Source of the DNA: Methanoregula sp.
GTDB lineage: Archaea; Halobacteriota; Methanomicrobia; Methanomicrobiales; Methanospirillaceae
DNA: 8,187 bases
Assembly (NCBI RefSeq): GCF_002835825.1
Contig: NZ_PIZH01000063.1
Location: forward strand, 1-8,187
Direction of reading: 5' to 3'
In this document: positions 6,101-8,187 of the stretch, in pieces
Layout of the letters: every line of letters begins with the position of its first letter
Position numbering within the stretch: position 1 is the first letter of the stretch
Position numbers and translations under genes: made by a program
Notes under the pieces: model-generated
What the model saw: the letters and a program-made list of their open reading frames with translations, nothing else
What the model was told of the DNA's origin: nothing
Databases searched by the model: none

Positions 6101-7915
6101 ATGTCAGGGGACTCTTTTGCCATGCCCGATATCGTCAAATCGATGGGGCTGGTATTCGGTGATATCGGCACCAGCCCGATCTATGCCCTGACCGCGATCT
6201 TCCTCTTAATCCCCCCGACCCCGGAGAACGTGATGGGGATCCTCTCCCTGATCATCTGGACACTGACCATTCTCGTCACGGTTGAATACACGTACCTTGC
6301 CATGCACCTCGGGAAGAAAGGGGAGGGGGGCACTATCGTGCTGAAGGAGACACTCCTGCCGCTCTTAAAGTCCGGCAACCAGGTGGCGTTTGTGACCCTC
6401 CTTGCCATCATCGGGATCTCGCTCTTTATCGGCGACGGGGTCATCACGCCGGCCATCAGCATCCTTTCAGCAGTTGAGGGGATACTCCTGATTCCCGGTT
6501 TTGAGGATATGCCCCAGACGTACCTGATGATCATTGCCGGCGTCATAGCCATCTGCCTCTTTTCGTTCCAGTCCCGGGGTACCGAGAAAGTTGCCTGGAC
6601 GTTCGGCCCGGTGATGCTCATCTGGTTCATTGCCCTTGCCGGCTTTGGTGTGGTGGCCCTTATCAGCGCACCCGCCGTGATTCTTGCCATCAATCCCCTG
6701 TACGGGATCCAGTACCTTTTCGGGCACGGCCTTGAAGGATTCCTCATCCTTTCATCCGTGATTCTCGTTGCCACGGGAAGCGAAGCGCTGTACGCGGATA
6801 TGGGGCACCTGGGACGCGAACCCATCATCCGTGCATGGTATTTTGTCTTCATTGCCCTTGCCCTGAACTATCTCGGGCAGGGAGCGTTTGCCCTGACCCA
6901 CCCGGAAGCGAAGAACATTCTTTTCGAAATGGTGTTTACCAACCTGCAGATTGTCTATGTTCCGTTCCTTATCCTCAGCATTGCAGCAACGATCATTGCA
7001 TCACAGGCTATGATCTCCGGGATCTTCTCCATTGTATACCAGGGCATCACCACCCGCATCATGCCGCTGCTTCGGATCGATTATACGTCACCCCAGCTCC
7101 GGTCCCAGATCTATATCGATGTCATGAACTGGATGCTCCTCTTTGCCGTGCTTCTTGTCATCCTCATCTTCCGGAGTTCCAACAACCTGACGCTTGCCTA
7201 CGGCCTTGCGGTTGCCGGGGACATGGCGATCACCGGCATCCTCATAACCATGATCATGTTCCACCGCGGAGAGATTATCCGTACTCTCCTTGCAGCAGGC
7301 ATCCTGATGGTCAATTTCTCCTTCCTCTTTGCAACCTTCCACAAGATTCCCCATGGCGGCTACATCTCCCTCCTGATTGCGTTCATCCCATTCTGCGTCA
7401 TCATGATCTATGTCAACGGCCAGAAGCGGCTCGCAGCTGCTCTCTCCCCGGTTCCGCTGGAGGAGTTCCTGCCAAAATTCACCCGGACCTATGAGAGCGT
7501 CAACCGGATCTCCGGATCGGCGCTCTTCTTTGCCCGGGACTTCCGGAAGCTCCCCCAGTACATCCCCCGGATCATGTTCACGAATAATATCGTGTACGAT
7601 GACAACATCATCATCTCGATCATCCGTACCGAACAGCCATTCGGTGTTACCTGGGGGTTCACCCGGGAACTGACACCAGGGCTCTCTATCTTCGAGATTT
7701 ACCTCGGGTACATGGAGATTGCAGACATCAGCCATATTTTAAAAGAAGCGGAGATCGATGAGAAGACAATCTTCTATGGTATGGAAGATATCGTAACCGC
7801 TCACGTTGTCTGGCGGGTATTTGCCATCCTCAAGAAACTCTCACCGTCCATGGTGCAGTTCTATAAGCTTCCGTCCGACAGGATCCATGGTGTCGTGACT
7901 CGCGTCGAGATGTGA
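6101..7915 (+). CDS. kup: Kup-family potassium transporter, second copy, 604 aa
   Basis: This is a paralogue of the preceding gene and aligns with it nearly end to end without gaps. Over the first 119 aligned residues after the short N terminus (12-130 in copy 1, 14-132 here) I count 19 differences, about 84% identity; the cytoplasmic domain is more diverged. The same motifs are present: GLVFGDIGTSPIYAL (with D21), GEGGTIVL, GDGVITPAISILSAVEG, GSEALYADMGHLG, YLGQGAFAL, IASQAMISGIFSI, SQIYIDVMNWML and YGLAVAGDMAITG. It ends in FYKLPSDRIHGVVTRVEM (587-604). The transporter core reaches to about residue 437 and the rest is cytoplasmic. The ATG at 6101 is preferred because its N terminus matches copy 1 in length; Met8 (6122) is an alternative, and neither has a strong ribosome binding site. 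It probably forms an operon with copy 1, ending at the hairpin at 7934-7969. K+ import is well supported by family. Affinity and any division of labour between the copies are unknown. Confidence 0.93.
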   Translation: MSGDSFAMPDIVKSMGLVFGDIGTSPIYALTAIFLLIPPTPENVMGILSLIIWTLTILVTVEYTYLAMHLGKKGEGGTIVLKETLLPLLKSGNQVAFVTLLAIIGISLFIGDGVITPAISILSAVEGILLIPGFEDMPQTYLMIIAGVIAICLFSFQSRGTEKVAWTFGPVMLIWFIALAGFGVVALISAPAVILAINPLYGIQYLFGHGLEGFLILSSVILVATGSEALYADMGHLGREPIIRAWYFVFIALALNYLGQGAFALTHPEAKNILFEMVFTNLQIVYVPFLILSIAATIIASQAMISGIFSIVYQGITTRIMPLLRIDYTSPQLRSQIYIDVMNWMLLFAVLLVILIFRSSNNLTLAYGLAVAGDMAITGILITMIMFHRGEIIRTLLAAGILMVNFSFLFATFHKIPHGGYISLLIAFIPFCVIMIYVNGQKRLAAALSPVPLEEFLPKFTRTYESVNRISGSALFFARDFRKLPQYIPRIMFTNNIVYDDNIIISIIRTEQPFGVTWGFTRELTPGLSIFEIYLGYMEIADISHILKEAEIDEKTIFYGMEDIVTAHVVWRVFAILKKLSPSMVQFYKLPSDRIHGVVTRVEM

Positions 7916-7933
7916 GAACAATAGTCCGATCGA

Positions 7934-7969
7934 GAAATCATGGCATTTTTTTTGCCTTTCCATGGTTTC
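7934..7969 (+). terminator. Hairpin with U-rich loop after the second kup, likely terminator
   Basis: GAAATCATGG (7934-7943) pairs with CCATGGTTTC (7960-7969) over 10 positions, with one U-G wobble in RNA. The 16-nt loop contains eight consecutive T residues (7946-7953). It starts 19 bp after the kup stop codon. Archaeal termination relies on oligo-T runs, so the T tract alone would be enough; the enclosing stem is an added feature. It may instead be a 3'-end protecting structure. Confidence 0.6.
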
Positions 7970-8017
7970 AGATGGATGTCGGACCATTCCAGCCTGATTC
8001 CCATTTGGCGTTCGGCA

Positions 8018-8030
8018 CACAATAATATGG
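8018..8030 (+). promoter_or_regulatory. TATA-like box upstream of the tRNA-like element
   Basis: CACAATAATATGG contains an AT core at 8021-8028 centred about 28 nt before the first base of the tRNA-like element. That is the spacing expected for an archaeal tRNA promoter that starts a few bases ahead of the RNA. Confidence 0.4.
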
Positions 8031-8052
8031 TTTCCCTTCCCAGTGTACGTGG

Positions 8053-8114
8053 GCGTGGATATCCGAGTCTGGTCAAAGGAGCGGGATTTGGAATCAGATG
8101 ATTACTTTCACGCA
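8053..8114 (+). pseudogene. tRNA-Leu-like element lacking variable and T arms
   Basis: The 5' half looks like a class II tRNA. GCGTGGA (8053-8059) is followed by T8 and A9, a D stem TCC/GGA (8062-8064 and 8078-8080) and a D loop with the GG pair (AGTCTGGTCAAA). Then come CGGGA and a 7-nt loop TTTGGAA that would place TGG in the anticodon position. The 3' side of the anticodon stem (TCAGA) pairs for only two bases. After it the sequence jumps almost directly to TTCACGC (8107-8113), which pairs with all seven bases of the 5' acceptor strand (one G-U), followed by a discriminator A. No variable arm or T arm is present, and the total is 62 nt. It matches the neighbouring tRNA-Leu start at 29 of 43 positions without gaps. 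A decayed tRNA gene is the simplest reading; a retained small RNA is possible. Confidence 0.5.
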
Positions 8115-8144
8115 AAACCTGTAAAAGCATTATATAACAATCGC

Positions 8145-8187
8145 GCGAGGAACGCCGACCCAGGACAAAGGCAGTGGATTTAGAGTC
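8145..8187 (+). tRNA. Probable tRNA-Leu(UAG), 5' portion only
   Basis: The window stops inside this gene. Visible parts are acceptor strand GCGAGGA (8145-8151), D stem GCC/GGC (8154-8156 and 8170-8172) with a loop holding GG (8163-8164), A26, anticodon 5' stem GTGGA (8174-8178), and loop TTTAGAG with anticodon TAG at 8181-8183, then TC, the start of the matching 3' stem. The D arm and the CAAAGGC string fit archaeal tRNA-Leu. Two points are odd. Position 8 is A, where U is nearly universal. The nearest strong TATA-like sequence (ATTATATAAC, 8129-8138) is only about 12 nt upstream, too close for a normal start. The 3' half, variable arm and any intron cannot be seen, so a decayed copy is not excluded. 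Confidence 0.6.

Noticed and set aside
6181..6852. Minus-strand open frame of 223 codons inside the second kup
   Set aside because: It is antisense to strong Kup motifs. A matching shadow frame opposite the first kup shows it arises from the kup coding pattern.
6835..7494. Plus-strand 219-codon frame inside the second kup
   Set aside because: It is an out-of-frame shadow rich in Pro, His and Cys with no recognisable domain.
7861..8130. Minus-strand 89-codon open frame over the region after kup
   Set aside because: It overlaps the kup 3' end, the hairpin and the tRNA-like element, has no family resemblance and no ribosome binding site that I can see.
1..8187. CRISPR array, insertion sequence or defence system
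   Set aside because: I see no regularly spaced repeats, no transposase or nuclease motifs and no terminal inverted repeats. All coding space is explained by transport and surface-protein genes.

Overview
The window looks like chromosomal DNA from a methanogenic archaeon, probably order Methanomicrobiales (Methanoregula-like). The evidence is indirect. A large PKD-type surface protein sits beside an archaeal-style TrkH. Spaced TATA-like boxes with very short leaders precede most genes and strong Shine-Dalgarno sites are scarce. The end of the window carries tRNA-Leu-like sequence. The genus is an inference and no marker gene is present.

Layout: (1) positions 2-1474, plus strand, the 3' part of a cell-surface protein that is already open at the window edge: the end of a PKD domain, beta-rich modules, proline-rich linkers and a C-terminal membrane anchor. 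(2) 1495-2991, minus strand, a TrkH-type K+ channel/transporter subunit that converges on the surface gene with a 20-bp gap. (3) 3115-4152, plus strand, an AI-2E/UPF0118 family membrane protein, divergent from trkH. (4) 4230-6038 and 6101-7915, plus strand, two tandem Kup-family potassium transporters of 602 and 604 residues, clearly a gene duplication. (5) 7916-8187, a short region with no protein gene: a hairpin with a U-rich loop after the second kup, a 62-nt tRNA-like element that lacks a T arm, and the first 43 nt of a probable tRNA-Leu(UAG) cut off by the window end.

The four transporter genes form a monovalent-cation block. TrkH and the Kup proteins would import K+, and Kup members are generally H+-coupled. 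The AI-2E-family protein may be a Na+/H+ exchanger, as shown for some relatives, rather than a signal exporter. No TrkA/KtrA regulator is visible.

The points most worth a second look are three. The first selectivity-filter glycine of TrkH is replaced by alanine, at the position where plant HKT transporters carry serine. The tRNA-like element keeps a 7-bp acceptor stem and a well-placed TATA-like box but has lost its T arm. The surface-protein gene changes base composition sharply near position 590.
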